A stretch of 64,000 nt of DNA from assembly GCF_020103725.1 (NCBI RefSeq), contig NZ_JAHXBG010000021.1, positions 1-64,000 on the forward strand. Direction: 5' to 3'. The notes below the pieces were generated by a model. It was not told where the DNA came from. It saw only the letters and a list, made by a program, of their open reading frames with translations, and ran no database searches. The first letter of the stretch is position 1. Each line of letters opens with the position of its first letter. Positions 8,564-17,610 of the stretch are shown piece after piece. The DNA is from Hyalangium gracile. Lineage in GTDB: Bacteria; Myxococcota; Myxococcia; Myxococcales; Myxococcaceae. Made by a program: the position numbers and the translations under genes.

Positions 8564-10806
8564 AGCTCGGGGTCCGTGTCCTGGGGCTCGCCCTGCTCTC
8601 CGTGTGGATGGGCTGCGCCGACTTCGACAAGGCCGAGCAGGAGTTCTGCGAGCGCAACCCGGGCCGCTGCGGAGAGGGGCTCCAGGTCACAGTGGTGCTC
8701 GCCCCCGCGGTCAACGCCTCCTGTGTCCTCGTCGAGCTGAGGGATCCTTCCACCCACGCCGCCCTCCTCCAGGACTGGCTGCCTCGAACCCAGAACGAGC
8801 TGCGGGTCTCGTTCCCCAGCAACTCGCTGCGTCCGGAGCTGGAGCTCGCCGCGCGCCCGTATCAGGACGGAGACTGCCAGGGCGACACCGTCGCCCGGAC
8901 GCCCAATGGTTCCTTCGTGACGACGACGGTCTCCATCATCGAGGGCGCGCGCACCGAGGCGACCCTGACGCTGCAGCCCGGACAGGATGAAGATGCCGAT
9001 GGGTATGTCAGCGCCGCCGCCGGTGGAGCGGACTGTAATGATGTCGTTCACGAGGTGAATCCGGGCGCCGTGGAGGAGTGCTCGAACACGCGGGACCTCA
9101 ACTGCGATGGCAGGCCGGGGTGTGATGCCACCGCGTGCGGCCCCAACGCCTGTGGCCTGCTTCCGAGCTCCCTCGCGCTGACCCTGCAGAGCACGACCGT
9201 GACCGCCGGCTCCTGCACGCAGGGGACGGTCCAGGTGAAGGATGCGAGCGGCAGCGACTCCCGCGTCACCACGCCCTCCGCCGTGAGCCTGGCGTCGAAT
9301 CCGGATGGTGGATTCGCCTTCTACGCGGATGCCTCGTGCACCGCGGCCGCGTCGAGCACCACCATTCTCGCGGGGACCGGCGCCGCGACGTTCTACTTCC
9401 AGGGTCAGGTCGTGGGGAACGTGGCGATCTCCGCGACGCTCAGCGGGCTGCCGACGGCCTCCCAGAGCGTCCAGGTCAATCCGGGAGCTGGCAACCGGAT
9501 CGTCTTCGTCACTTCACCGCAGACGTTGGAGGCGGGCGTCTGCTCGTCGCAGGTGCAGGTCCAGAGCCAGGATGCGCAGGGCAATGCGGCGCCCGTGACA
9601 GCCAACACGACGATCACCCTCGCGGCCTCGCCGAATACGAACTTCAATTTCTTCACGAACCCGGGCTGCACCGGCTCGCCCGTGTCGACGGTCACCCTGT
9701 CCTCTGGGCAGAGCACCGCCGCGTTCTACTTCGGTGGCACGGCGGCACGGAGCGTGACCATCACCGCGGCGGCCCCCAGTTTCACAGGCAGCACGCAGCC
9801 CCAGACGATCCGGGCAGGGCCTCCGGCGGCCGTCCGCCTCACCGGCCCCTCGACGGCGACGGCGGGTGACTGCAACGCGACCCAAATCACCCTCTCGCTG
9901 CTGGACGCGTACAACAATCCGACGGTGGCAACGACGACCACGAGCATCAGCCTGTCCGTCTCCAGCGGCAGGCCGCTGACGTTCTCCCGCACGGTGGGGT
10001 GTCCGTCCGCCAGCTCGACCGTGCCGATCAATACGGGTTCGGGCTCGGCCACCATGTTCTTCCGAGGCACCGAGGCTGGCACGTCCACCATCCGCGCCAC
10101 GTCCGGGAGCATGAGTCCCGGCACGTTGAACGTGACCATCCAGGCCGCGGTCCCCTCCGCGCTCGAGTTCACCACCGCCGCCCAGACGGTTCAGGCGGGG
10201 AACTGCTCCTCGGCGACGACGGTGCAGCTGCGGGACAGCTACAACAACCCGGCCCAGGCGACGTCCAACACGACCGTGACGCTGGCGGTGTCTCCCCAGG
10301 ACGGGTTCCAAATCTTCGCGAGCTCGGGTTGCTCAGGGCCCCCTGTTTCGACGGTGACCCTCCCCGTGGGCTCGAGCGACGCGAGCTTCTTCTTCAGGTC
10401 GACTCGGGCGCAGACCGTGACGGTGACGGCGGCGTTGGGCACGTTCTCCAAGAGCCAGAACGAGACCATCACCCCGGGTCAGCCCAGCACGATCATCTTC
10501 CTCTCAGCGCCTACGTCCGTGATGGTCTGGACCTGCTCGCCCACCACCACCGTGCAGCTCCTGGACAGCTTCGGCAATGTCTCGCCGAGCACCAACGACC
10601 TCCCCATCAGCCTTTCGGAGTTCTCCTCCTTCAACCTCCGCTTCTACACGGATCCCAACTGTCTGAATGAGTCGAACACCGTCCCGGTTCCCACGGGGCA
10701 GAGCACCGCGAGCTTCTACTTCATGTCCAACAACCCGGGGTTCATGACGCTCACCGCGAGCGGTCCCGGCCTGGGCACCGCTCGGCACAACGTCAACATC
10801 TATTGA
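8560..10806 (+). CDS. Lipoprotein with MopE-type metal-binding motif and five Ig-like repeats
   Basis: The product is 748 residues. A lipoprotein signal (lipid Cys at 19, SVWMGC) is followed at residues ~143-200 by a MopE-type putative metal-binding motif: DADGY, ADCND, NPGAVEEC and DLNCDG. Five tandem Ig-like repeats of about 108 residues fill the rest. Each repeat has a Cys in an AG-x-C context early and a second Cys about 40-50 residues later, suggesting one disulphide per repeat, and each ends in an Ala/Thr-rich strand before the next. This is a surface adhesin or scaffold type. GTG 8560 was preferred to 8554 because AGGGGAGG lies 6 bases before it and it overlaps the upstream stop as GTGA. 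Confidence 0.8.
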   Translation: MKLGVRVLGLALLSVWMGCADFDKAEQEFCERNPGRCGEGLQVTVVLAPAVNASCVLVELRDPSTHAALLQDWLPRTQNELRVSFPSNSLRPELELAARPYQDGDCQGDTVARTPNGSFVTTTVSIIEGARTEATLTLQPGQDEDADGYVSAAAGGADCNDVVHEVNPGAVEECSNTRDLNCDGRPGCDATACGPNACGLLPSSLALTLQSTTVTAGSCTQGTVQVKDASGSDSRVTTPSAVSLASNPDGGFAFYADASCTAAASSTTILAGTGAATFYFQGQVVGNVAISATLSGLPTASQSVQVNPGAGNRIVFVTSPQTLEAGVCSSQVQVQSQDAQGNAAPVTANTTITLAASPNTNFNFFTNPGCTGSPVSTVTLSSGQSTAAFYFGGTAARSVTITAAAPSFTGSTQPQTIRAGPPAAVRLTGPSTATAGDCNATQITLSLLDAYNNPTVATTTTSISLSVSSGRPLTFSRTVGCPSASSTVPINTGSGSATMFFRGTEAGTSTIRATSGSMSPGTLNVTIQAAVPSALEFTTAAQTVQAGNCSSATTVQLRDSYNNPAQATSNTTVTLAVSPQDGFQIFASSGCSGPPVSTVTLPVGSSDASFFFRSTRAQTVTVTAALGTFSKSQNETITPGQPSTIIFLSAPTSVMVWTCSPTTTVQLLDSFGNVSPSTNDLPISLSEFSSFNLRFYTDPNCLNESNTVPVPTGQSTASFYFMSNNPGFMTLTASGPGLGTARHNVNIY

Positions 10807-10819
10807 CGCAGCACCGCCT

Positions 10820-10834
10820 CCCGAGCCCCTCGGG
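10820..10834. terminator. Short hairpin between convergent genes
   Basis: CCCGAG (10820-10825) pairs with CTCGGG (10829-10834) around a 3-base loop, in the 57-base gap between the Ig-repeat lipoprotein and the convergent small membrane protein. There is no T-tract; a terminator role is only suggested by position. Confidence 0.25.
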
Positions 10835-10863
10835 CTGCTGGACCTCCCGCCTCGTGCGACCGC

Positions 10864-11337
10864 TCAGGACTGAGCGGCCACGAGCGCGGCGTTGGCCCGG
10901 GCCAGGGGCCCGCCGTCGTTCTTCGGGATGCGCTCGAAGTCGCCCCGGAGCGCCTTGAGGGCGAACTTCTCCAGATCGATCTCCTTGCGCGTGCGCACCC
11001 CGCCGATCGCGCGCACCAGCTCGGCCAGCGGCCCGAAGCCCAGCAGGCCATGCTGGAGCATCAGCCCCGCCGCCACCCCTCCGAGGATGCGCCAGCGGCC
11101 GCCATCCCGCCGCGCCAGCCACAGCCCCGCCAGCGCCACCGCCGAGCCCACCACCGTCACCGCCCGGTTGAGATCCCACTCGCGCTCGAGCTTGTCGAGG
11201 TAGCGGCTGATCTCCGGCCGCTCCTGCTGGGCCATGTGGCGCACGCAGCGCTCCACTCGCTCGTCGATGCGCTTGTTGACCCCGTCGGGCGCGTGCGAGC
11301 GCACCACATCGGTCGACGTCTGGTTCCAGGACTCCAT
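10864..11337 (-). CDS. Small membrane protein with a DUF2892-like core
   Basis: The product is 157 residues. The N-terminal ~60 residues are charged and helical (VNKRIDERVERCVRHMAQ). Two hydrophobic helices follow (AVTVVGSAVALAGLWLA and WRILGGVAAGLMLQHGLLGF), ending in a short basic/acidic tail. The arrangement NRAVTVVGSAV...GRWRILGGVAAG resembles the YgaP-type two-helix membrane domain (DUF2892), though the match is by eye only. ATG 11337 has GAGGGAG about 8 bases upstream, so the longer frame was not used. It is divergent from the CotH gene and convergent with the Ig-repeat gene; its function is unknown. Confidence 0.7.
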   Translation of the reverse strand: MESWNQTSTDVVRSHAPDGVNKRIDERVERCVRHMAQQERPEISRYLDKLEREWDLNRAVTVVGSAVALAGLWLARRDGGRWRILGGVAAGLMLQHGLLGFGPLAELVRAIGGVRTRKEIDLEKFALKALRGDFERIPKNDGGPLARANAALVAAQS

Positions 11338-11641
11338 ATGAGCGGCTCCCTCACTGTCGCAGGCAGTTCCTTCTTTCAAAGGTAGGGGTGGGATCGGGCC
11401 GCTAGCTGCTCCCTGTCGCACGCCGCGCCCCCTCCGCCGAGGAGCAGGCAGGCAAGCCCCCTTCCGCGCAGGGCAAACCGTTTCGTACCCAGCCCAACGT
11501 CTTCGCCTCGCACGGCGGAAGATGGCTCACACCTGAAGGTGACCGAGGGTACGTGGGCCAACACCGTTCCCACTCCATCCCGTGAGACCGCCTCCAGAGC
11601 CCCTGGACGGCAGGGCACAGGCCTTGCTCAGCAGCCTGTCG
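11338..11641. other. 304-base divergent intergenic region
   Basis: This gap separates the small membrane-protein gene from the CotH gene and must hold both promoters. A CTTTCTTTCAAAG-like patch near 11370 and less GC-rich sequence around 11478-11500 are the only departures from the GC-rich background. I see no convincing -35/-10 pair, RNA gene or repeat. Confidence 0.4.
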
Positions 11642-13399
11642 ATGAGACTCTCGCGAATCCTTCTATCGACCTTCCTGACACTGCTGTTCGCCTGCCAGGT
11701 CAGCGTCCCACCGCTCACCGACGCTCCTCCGGCCACCCAGAGCGAGGACCTCCCCACCGTCGGTCCGCCCGACACGGTTCCTCCCCCCTCGCCTCCCGTG
11801 GTGAGGCCGCCCACGCCGCCCGCGCCGCCAGAGCCACCGCCCGACCCGCCTCCCTCCGTTCCGGAGGCGCAGCGGCCCTTCGTGCTGCCGCCGGTGCAGA
11901 CCTCCATGCAGAGCTACGAGCTGGTCATGCCAGACGCGGTGCTGAGGCTGTTCCTGGCCGAGCCGAACACGCCGGAGCAGGACGCCGTCTTCAAGGCCAA
12001 CGGCAACACCTACAATGTGAAGGTTCGCCTGCGAGGCGCCTCGGCCCGCCTCTTCCCCAAGAAGAGCTGGAACGTGAGCTTCCCCAAGGGCGTGCGCTTC
12101 GAGGGGCGCAGCTCGCTCAACCTCGTGGCCGAGTACGCCGATGCCACGATGCTGGCGGAGAAGCTCTCCTATGACGTGCTGGCCGCCATGCGCGTGCCGG
12201 CGCCGAGGACGAAGTTCGTCCGCCTCTCGGTGAACGGCATGTACCAGGGGCCGGTCCTCGACATCGAGCAGGTGGGCAAGCCGTTCCTGGAGGCCCACGA
12301 CTTCGCGGATGACGACGCCACCATCTACCGGTGCGGCTGGAAGGACAACGAGTTCAAGACGTGGAAGGTGCCCTACCAGGGCAACTGGACCAAGAAGACG
12401 AACGAGAAGGAGCCCGACACCGAGCTCACCCGGGTCCTCGACATCATCAACCACACGCCCGAGCCCCAGCTCGCGAGCACCCTGGCGCAGCACCTGGAGG
12501 TGGAGTGGCTGCTGCGCTCCATGGTCATGGACGCGCTGATGTCCAACAACTACGTGGAGGACTCGGAGAGCTACTTCATCCACGACCAGGTGACGCGGCG
12601 CTGGGTGTACGTGCCGTGGGATCTCAACAACGTGGACGCGCGCTGGTGGTACCCGATCCCGGTGGAAGAGGCCCGACCGCTCGTCGACCACCCGCTCTTC
12701 CCGTTCACCCTCACCGACGCGTGGACGCAGAAGATGTACGACCGGCGCAAGTTCGAGCACCCGGGCTACCTGCCGGTGTTCTCCAACCTGGGCAGCCGCG
12801 TGGTGCTGAACCCGGAGCTGCGGGCCCGGCTGCTCGTCTACCTGGACAAGGCCCTGGACGAGCTCTTCAAGCCGGAGGTGCTGAACCCGCACATCGACGC
12901 GCTCCACGAGCTGGTGGAGCCGGCCATGCGCGACGACCCGCACATGGACTACGAGCGGTTCCACGCGGGCCGCGCCTTCCTGCACGACTACGTCTCCAAG
13001 CGCCGCCAGTTCATCCTCGCCGAGCTGGACCGGTACGCCGCGAAGAAGCCGAGCCTCGTCATCGAGGAGTTCGACCCGCGCGCGGGCGCCATCGTCCTCG
13101 CCAACCGCGGCGCCCAGCCCGTGTCGCTGGCCGGCAAGACGCTGACCACGAACCTGCGCGTGAGCCTGCGCGAGCTGGTGAGCCGGCCCGTGGCCACGGT
13201 GCTCCCGAGCGTGACGCTGGCGCCGGGAGAGCGGCGGCGCTTCACCGCGTCCGAGCTGGGGCTGACCTTCCCGGCGAAGGGCGAGGTCGGCGTGTTCGAC
13301 GGCGTGTCCGTGGTGGGCTCCTTCGACGTGCTCTTCTACGGAGCGCTGCCCGACGGACAGCGCTACGTGCAGGGCACCCAGGGGTGGGAGGCGCGCTGA
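11642..13399 (+). CDS. CotH-family protein (predicted protein kinase fold), lipoprotein with lamin-tail-like C-terminus
   Basis: The product is 585 residues with a lipoprotein signal (MRLSRILLSTFLTLLFAC, Cys 18) and a long Pro-rich linker at about 25-90. Residues ~110-470 match CotH: VRLRGASARLFPKKSW with the family's KKSW motif, a region following the cofactor-binding strands (VRLSVNGMYQG), and YVPWDLNNVDAR with the conserved WDLN. CotH proteins are atypical secreted kinases best known from spore coats; a role in myxospore or surface-protein phosphorylation is inference. Residues ~478-580 (IEEFDPRAGAIVLANRG) resemble a lamin-tail domain. ATG 11642 was chosen because the lipobox follows; an upstream in-frame ATG at 11582 adds 20 residues unlike a signal. 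Confidence 0.85.
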   Translation: MRLSRILLSTFLTLLFACQVSVPPLTDAPPATQSEDLPTVGPPDTVPPPSPPVVRPPTPPAPPEPPPDPPPSVPEAQRPFVLPPVQTSMQSYELVMPDAVLRLFLAEPNTPEQDAVFKANGNTYNVKVRLRGASARLFPKKSWNVSFPKGVRFEGRSSLNLVAEYADATMLAEKLSYDVLAAMRVPAPRTKFVRLSVNGMYQGPVLDIEQVGKPFLEAHDFADDDATIYRCGWKDNEFKTWKVPYQGNWTKKTNEKEPDTELTRVLDIINHTPEPQLASTLAQHLEVEWLLRSMVMDALMSNNYVEDSESYFIHDQVTRRWVYVPWDLNNVDARWWYPIPVEEARPLVDHPLFPFTLTDAWTQKMYDRRKFEHPGYLPVFSNLGSRVVLNPELRARLLVYLDKALDELFKPEVLNPHIDALHELVEPAMRDDPHMDYERFHAGRAFLHDYVSKRRQFILAELDRYAAKKPSLVIEEFDPRAGAIVLANRGAQPVSLAGKTLTTNLRVSLRELVSRPVATVLPSVTLAPGERRRFTASELGLTFPAKGEVGVFDGVSVVGSFDVLFYGALPDGQRYVQGTQGWEAR

Positions 13400-13406
13400 C
13401 CGGCCC

Positions 13407-13430
13407 GGTGGCGCCTCTCAGCGCGCCACC
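13407..13430. repeat. Inverted repeat at the convergent end of the CotH gene
   Basis: GGTGGCGC (13407-13414) and GCGCCACC (13423-13430) form an 8-bp stem straddling the stop codon (13418-13420) of the minus-strand lipoprotein and lying just downstream of the CotH stop. It could act as a bidirectional 3'-end hairpin; no T-tract is present. Confidence 0.4.
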
Positions 13431-14137
13431 GTGACCGGGCCCTCGAACAGCTGCCGCTCTCCGCCCGGCTCGCGGACCACCACGCGCAAGGAATAGGAGC
13501 CGGGCGCCAGCCGCACCGCGCTCCGGACGGTGGAGCCACAGCGACACCGGCAGGGCTCGCCCTCCAGCGTCTCCACGATGGTGACGCGCTGGCCTTCCAC
13601 CTGAGCCTGCGCGCGAGCGGTGAGGCAGCACGCGTGCTCGAGCGGGTGGACGAGGCTGACGCCGTTCGCCACCGGCGTCACCTGGACCTGGGAGCTACCT
13701 GCCCGGCTCGCCGTGCGCGATGGGGCCGCGGGAGGAAACGCGCTCCCGCGGTCAGGGTGCGCGAGGCACCCTTCGGCCACCATTCGCACCTGGCCCGCTT
13801 CCGGAGGAAGGCCCACCTCCTGAGCAGGCGGCACGGTCTGCACGGCGGGAAGGGAGGAACTTCCCGTCGCAGGCGGCCCTCCTCCATCGCCGAACACCAC
13901 CGGGCCCCCTGCGGGAGGAGGAGGAAGTCCAGGGCTCCCGACCGGGCCTTGCGCCTCCGCCCCCTGGAAGGTCGGCTTCGGCGAGGACGTCGGAGCGGGA
14001 TCGGCCTGGGGAGCAGGCTCCGTGCGCTCCGGGGCCGAAGCGCCGGAGCTCGGATGGGAGCAGCCCGATCCAAGCGCCACGGTGACGCCCAGCACCGCCA
14101 GGAGCGCCCTCCTCTTCCAGAGTCCAGTCCCCGTCAT
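13418..14137 (-). CDS. Lipoprotein with Cys-rich C-terminal domain, unknown function
   Basis: The product is 239 residues with a lipoprotein signal (AVLGVTVALGSGC, Cys 26). A ~90-residue Pro/Gly/Ala-rich disordered linker follows. The compact ~85-residue C-terminal domain contains a CC pair (HACCLTARAQ) and a CRCRC cluster (EGEPCRCRCGS) within beta strands, suggesting disulphides or a metal site. The gene starts within the stop of the upstream clostripain-family gene (ATGA, 4-base overlap), so the two are translationally coupled and probably act together, for instance as protease and partner or inhibitor. I do not recognise the family. Confidence 0.75.
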   Translation of the reverse strand: MTGTGLWKRRALLAVLGVTVALGSGCSHPSSGASAPERTEPAPQADPAPTSSPKPTFQGAEAQGPVGSPGLPPPPAGGPVVFGDGGGPPATGSSSLPAVQTVPPAQEVGLPPEAGQVRMVAEGCLAHPDRGSAFPPAAPSRTASRAGSSQVQVTPVANGVSLVHPLEHACCLTARAQAQVEGQRVTIVETLEGEPCRCRCGSTVRSAVRLAPGSYSLRVVVREPGGERQLFEGPVTVAR

Positions 14138-16128
14138 GGCAGGCTCCCGGCGCCGATGACGAAGTCACCGGCATTGCTCGCGTTTCGGACATCCAGCGCC
14201 ACCACGACGGGGGTGCCTTTGGCAATGGCACGGAACTGCAGGTTCATGTTGAACACCATCGAGCCGTCTCCCGCGGCCGTGGCCACGAACGGCGTCTGCG
14301 CCGAGTACACGTACTGGCTGGTGGTGTTGCCCTGGCTGTCCACGAACAGCTGACGCACGATGGGATTGAGCGTCGAGCCGGGCTGCGGAGACAGCTCACC
14401 CCAGGCATTGCCGTTGCGCAGGTAGTAGCGGTCCACCACCTTCACCAGGCCCGCCGAGGTGGCCTGGAACACCATCTGGCGGATGCACAGCTGCACCGGG
14501 GCGCTCGCGCTCGCCCGATAGGCGAAGTCGATGTTGAGCGAGGCGTAATCGCTGCCGTACTCGATGTTGCTGTAGGCATAGGCCTCGTTCGTCCCCTGCG
14601 AGACCACCAGCAGCGAGCGGTCCCAGGAGCCCACGGCCTCGGTGGCCGAGACCTCCGCCGGCTCATCGCCCAGCAGGAAGTAGGAGCTGCCGAGCTGCAG
14701 GCCGTAGAAAAGCGTGGCCCGCGCGATGGAGGCGGCCGCCCCAGTCGCCAGGGTGCTGCTGATGCGCACCGATTCCGTCGTGCCTGACCATTTGATTCCC
14801 TTGGGGGCCGCGAACGTCGGAACAGACACCGCGTTGGTGAAGGTGCCCTGGAGGAACGAGCGCCACGCGGCGGCCCGGGTCAGCTGGCCATACTCCGGGG
14901 AGACGAACGTGGCCCCTGGCGGGAAGAAGACCGTCAGGCCGAAGCTCCCCGCGCGAGCCGTCCCCGCGAAGTTGGCCTTCACCACCTGCCCGATGGCCTG
15001 CTGGACCTGAGCGGCGGAGCTCGAGAGCGCCGTATCCGCGGCGGCCGCCTTCGTCACCAGATCCCGGAGATCATACAGGTGCAGATCCTGGGTAGGGTCC
15101 CCCGAGCCCGACTGGTAGGAGCGCGTCCCCTCGCGGGCCCGACCCACCGCGGAGATGCGCGCCTCGCCACCCGCCGCCACGACATCCGTGAAGGACTTCA
15201 CCGCCGTCTCCAGGCCGGACAGCGCGTTCAGGTCCACCAGCGACAGGGTGATGGCGGCATCCCCCGAGGGAGTCTGATTCGCCTGGGCGCGGAACCCCTG
15301 GATGATGCTGTTACCGAGGGCAATCGGATCGGCGCCCGGGTTCTGACGCGCCACGGAGAAGGAGCGCCAGTCCCAGCCATGCCCCGGCTCGACCTCCTCG
15401 GAGGCCAGCAGGTAGTGCCCGAAGGGCGCCAGGGTGAGCGCCGTCTCGTAGTTGGCCATCAGGCACGCATCGAAGCCCAGCAGCGCCACGCGCTTGCTCC
15501 CCAGCGACGTGCGCAGGCCCTGCTCGATCTCCGGCAGCGTCAGCAGCTGGCCGGCGCCCGTCGTCTCGTCCACCCCGAAGCCCGTCCAGCCGCTGCCATG
15601 GTCCCAGAACAGGATGGCCGTGCGGTCCGCGGGGAAGTTCTGCATGCCCCAGGTGACGAAGTCCGAGAGCGCCTGGGGTGCCGCGAGATCCACCTCTCCC
15701 ATCTCCTGCAGCACCTGGATGCTGCCGGGCAGCACCTTGATGCGCTTGGTGTCGCTGAAGTCCGGCAGACCGCCGACACCACCGGTGGCATAGCGCGGGC
15801 TGCGGTCCACCTCGACGATGATGTTGAAGTTGGGCCCCGAGCCCACCTGCATCATCTCGTTGAGATCCTGCAGGGCGAACGGCTCGAGATCGTTGTCCGC
15901 GTTCATGTAGACGAGCACCGTCCACGAGGTGCCGTTGCTCGGGTTGCCGTTGGGATCGGTCGGGTTGGTGCCACCATCCGGATTCCCCGAGCCGCCGTCC
16001 GGCGTGCCGATGGGGCCAGGCTCGGGCCCATCATCCGGGTCCTCTCCGCCACAAGCCGCGCTGCTGACGGCCACCAGCGCCAGGGCCAGGGCCCAGGCAT
16101 ATCGGGAAAGACGACGCTGCCGCTGCAT
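14134..16128 (-). CDS. Clostripain-family (C11) cysteine protease lipoprotein
   Basis: The 664-residue precursor has a lipoprotein signal (lipid Cys 26, AVSSAAC) and a Gly/Pro/Asp-rich spacer to about 70. The C11 domain starts at WTVLVYMNADNDLE. The catalytic dyad is visible as H177 in ILFWDHGSGW and C222 in LLGFDACLMANYE, the usual His-then-Cys order. C11 enzymes cleave after Arg or Lys and may self-activate. The C-terminal ~250 residues are beta-rich and not assigned. ATG 16128 gives the signal peptide; the upstream in-frame ATG would place 30 non-signal residues before it. It is anchored at the outer or inner membrane and leads a two-gene operon with the Cys-rich lipoprotein. Confidence 0.87.
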   Translation of the reverse strand: MQRQRRLSRYAWALALALVAVSSAACGGEDPDDGPEPGPIGTPDGGSGNPDGGTNPTDPNGNPSNGTSWTVLVYMNADNDLEPFALQDLNEMMQVGSGPNFNIIVEVDRSPRYATGGVGGLPDFSDTKRIKVLPGSIQVLQEMGEVDLAAPQALSDFVTWGMQNFPADRTAILFWDHGSGWTGFGVDETTGAGQLLTLPEIEQGLRTSLGSKRVALLGFDACLMANYETALTLAPFGHYLLASEEVEPGHGWDWRSFSVARQNPGADPIALGNSIIQGFRAQANQTPSGDAAITLSLVDLNALSGLETAVKSFTDVVAAGGEARISAVGRAREGTRSYQSGSGDPTQDLHLYDLRDLVTKAAAADTALSSSAAQVQQAIGQVVKANFAGTARAGSFGLTVFFPPGATFVSPEYGQLTRAAAWRSFLQGTFTNAVSVPTFAAPKGIKWSGTTESVRISSTLATGAAASIARATLFYGLQLGSSYFLLGDEPAEVSATEAVGSWDRSLLVVSQGTNEAYAYSNIEYGSDYASLNIDFAYRASASAPVQLCIRQMVFQATSAGLVKVVDRYYLRNGNAWGELSPQPGSTLNPIVRQLFVDSQGNTTSQYVYSAQTPFVATAAGDGSMVFNMNLQFRAIAKGTPVVVALDVRNASNAGDFVIGAGSLP

Positions 16129-16334
16129 GATGAACCCCCCTGCGGGTCTCGGTGTCATGCGCACGCTCGTCTCGCCGGGCCGATCACGCAGACACTGCCG
16201 GGTTCCACAGGCAGTCACGAGCGCGCGCGTGACCGAGACTCATGCAGCATTTCCCAGGTGAGGGCAATGAGGGAGTCTCCTTGCCCTCGGGACGCTATGC
16301 CGCCTGTCCCCCCTGGGGTAGTCTCGACACCCTT

Positions 16335-17060
16335 ATGGCGATCGAGAAGGCGCTGCTGCTCATCGCGGACATCGGCGGGTACACCCGCTTCATGAAGCAG
16401 CACCGCTTCAGCCTCGCTCACGCGCAGGAGACGGTGGCGCAGCTGCTGGAGGCCGTCATCGACGCGTCTGGCCAGTTCAAGCTCGCCAAGCTCGAGGGGG
16501 ACGCGGCCTTCTTCTACGCCACGGGGACCAACTACACCGCCTTGTCCCGGCAGCTCGCCGACATCCGCCGCGCCTTCCTCGCCCGGCGCGAGCAGCTCAT
16601 CATCGACCGCATGTGCAAGTGCGACGGGTGCATGCAGGTGTCCTCGCTGACGCTCAAGTTCGTCACCCATGCCGGCGAGGTCGCCTTCCAGCGGGTGAAG
16701 CACCTCACCGAGCTGGCGGGCATGGACGTCATCCTGGTGCACCGGATGCTCAAGAACGACGTGCCCGTGCGCGAGTACGTGCTGATGACGGACCCGGTGC
16801 TCGAGAAGCTCGATCCGGAGCTGCGCCGCTTCACCCGGGGGCTCGAGCACGAGTTCGAGGGCGTGGGCCGCACGGCCACCCACTACATCGATCTGAACGA
16901 GATCGCCGCGGAGCTGCCTGCGGCGCTGGCGCCCAGCGTGCCACGCAAGCTGTGGCACAAGCTGGGGCTGGAGCTGAGCTCGCTGAAGTACCTGCTCGGC
17001 TTCAAGGAGCCCTGCCAGGACTTCCGCAACGTCGAGATCGTGGACAAGCCGAGCGAGTGA
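16335..17060 (+). CDS. DUF2652-family cyclase-like protein
   Basis: The product is 241 residues. The opening ALLLIADIGGYTRFM matches the start of class III nucleotide-cyclase-like folds as seen in the DUF2652 family, where the first metal Asp is kept (LIADIGGYT), and KLEGDAAFFYA resembles the second cyclase strand with its Asp. The middle carries a Cys cluster (MCKCDGCMQV), and the C-terminus contains a helical segment (KLWHKLGLELSSLKYLLG). Whether it makes a cyclic nucleotide is unknown; the substrate-specificity residues are not recognisable. It is probably cytoplasmic. ATG 16335 aligns with the conserved domain start. Confidence 0.75.
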   Translation: MAIEKALLLIADIGGYTRFMKQHRFSLAHAQETVAQLLEAVIDASGQFKLAKLEGDAAFFYATGTNYTALSRQLADIRRAFLARREQLIIDRMCKCDGCMQVSSLTLKFVTHAGEVAFQRVKHLTELAGMDVILVHRMLKNDVPVREYVLMTDPVLEKLDPELRRFTRGLEHEFEGVGRTATHYIDLNEIAAELPAALAPSVPRKLWHKLGLELSSLKYLLGFKEPCQDFRNVEIVDKPSE

Positions 17061-17067
17061 GCGGCGC

Positions 17068-17484
17068 TCAGCCCCAGGGCCGCAGGATGAGCACGTAGAC
17101 GGGGAGCGCCGCCTCCAGGGCATAGGTCGTCAGCGCGCCCGGGATCTGGATGGCGGACACGCCTCGGATCAGCCCCACCGCATGGAGCAGCCGCGCCACG
17201 ATCAGCGCTCCTCCGAAGACGTGGAGCAGCGTCGAGTTCCCACCGCACAGCTCGGCCACCAGCAGCAGCACCAGCAGGAGGGGCACGTGCTCCACGGCGT
17301 TTCCGTGCGCGCGGATGGCGGCCTGGAGCTCCGGGTGGCCCCCGTCTCCACGGAAGAGGTTGTGCTTGCCTCGCACGCGGCTGACGTTCAGCCCCAGGGC
17401 GAGGATCAGCAGCCCACAGAGCGCGCCATAGAGCGCCGTCGCCGGTACCGCCAACAACGTCGTGCCAAGAATCGGATTTGCCAT
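17068..17484 (-). CDS. MAPEG-family membrane protein
   Basis: The product is 138 residues with four hydrophobic helices, the usual MAPEG size. The signature R-x-x-x-H-G-N-x-x-E-x-x-P is present as IRAHGNAVEHVPLLL. In eukaryotes the family includes microsomal glutathione transferases; bacterial members are probably glutathione- or peroxide-handling inner-membrane proteins, but no substrate can be named. A GGAG sequence lies upstream of ATG 17484. It is convergent with the DUF2652 gene, with 7 bases between the stops. Confidence 0.88.
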   Translation of the reverse strand: MANPILGTTLLAVPATALYGALCGLLILALGLNVSRVRGKHNLFRGDGGHPELQAAIRAHGNAVEHVPLLLVLLLVAELCGGNSTLLHVFGGALIVARLLHAVGLIRGVSAIQIPGALTTYALEAALPVYVLILRPWG

Positions 17485-17610
17485 CGGGATCTCCACCTCT
17501 TCGCGGGTCGTCAAGACGACCATAGACGCGGTCCGGGCCGCATTCATGGTTTTGGACGGCTCTCGCGCCTTGACAGGCCGGATCCCGGGGGCTGACCATC
17601 CCAGGTACCC

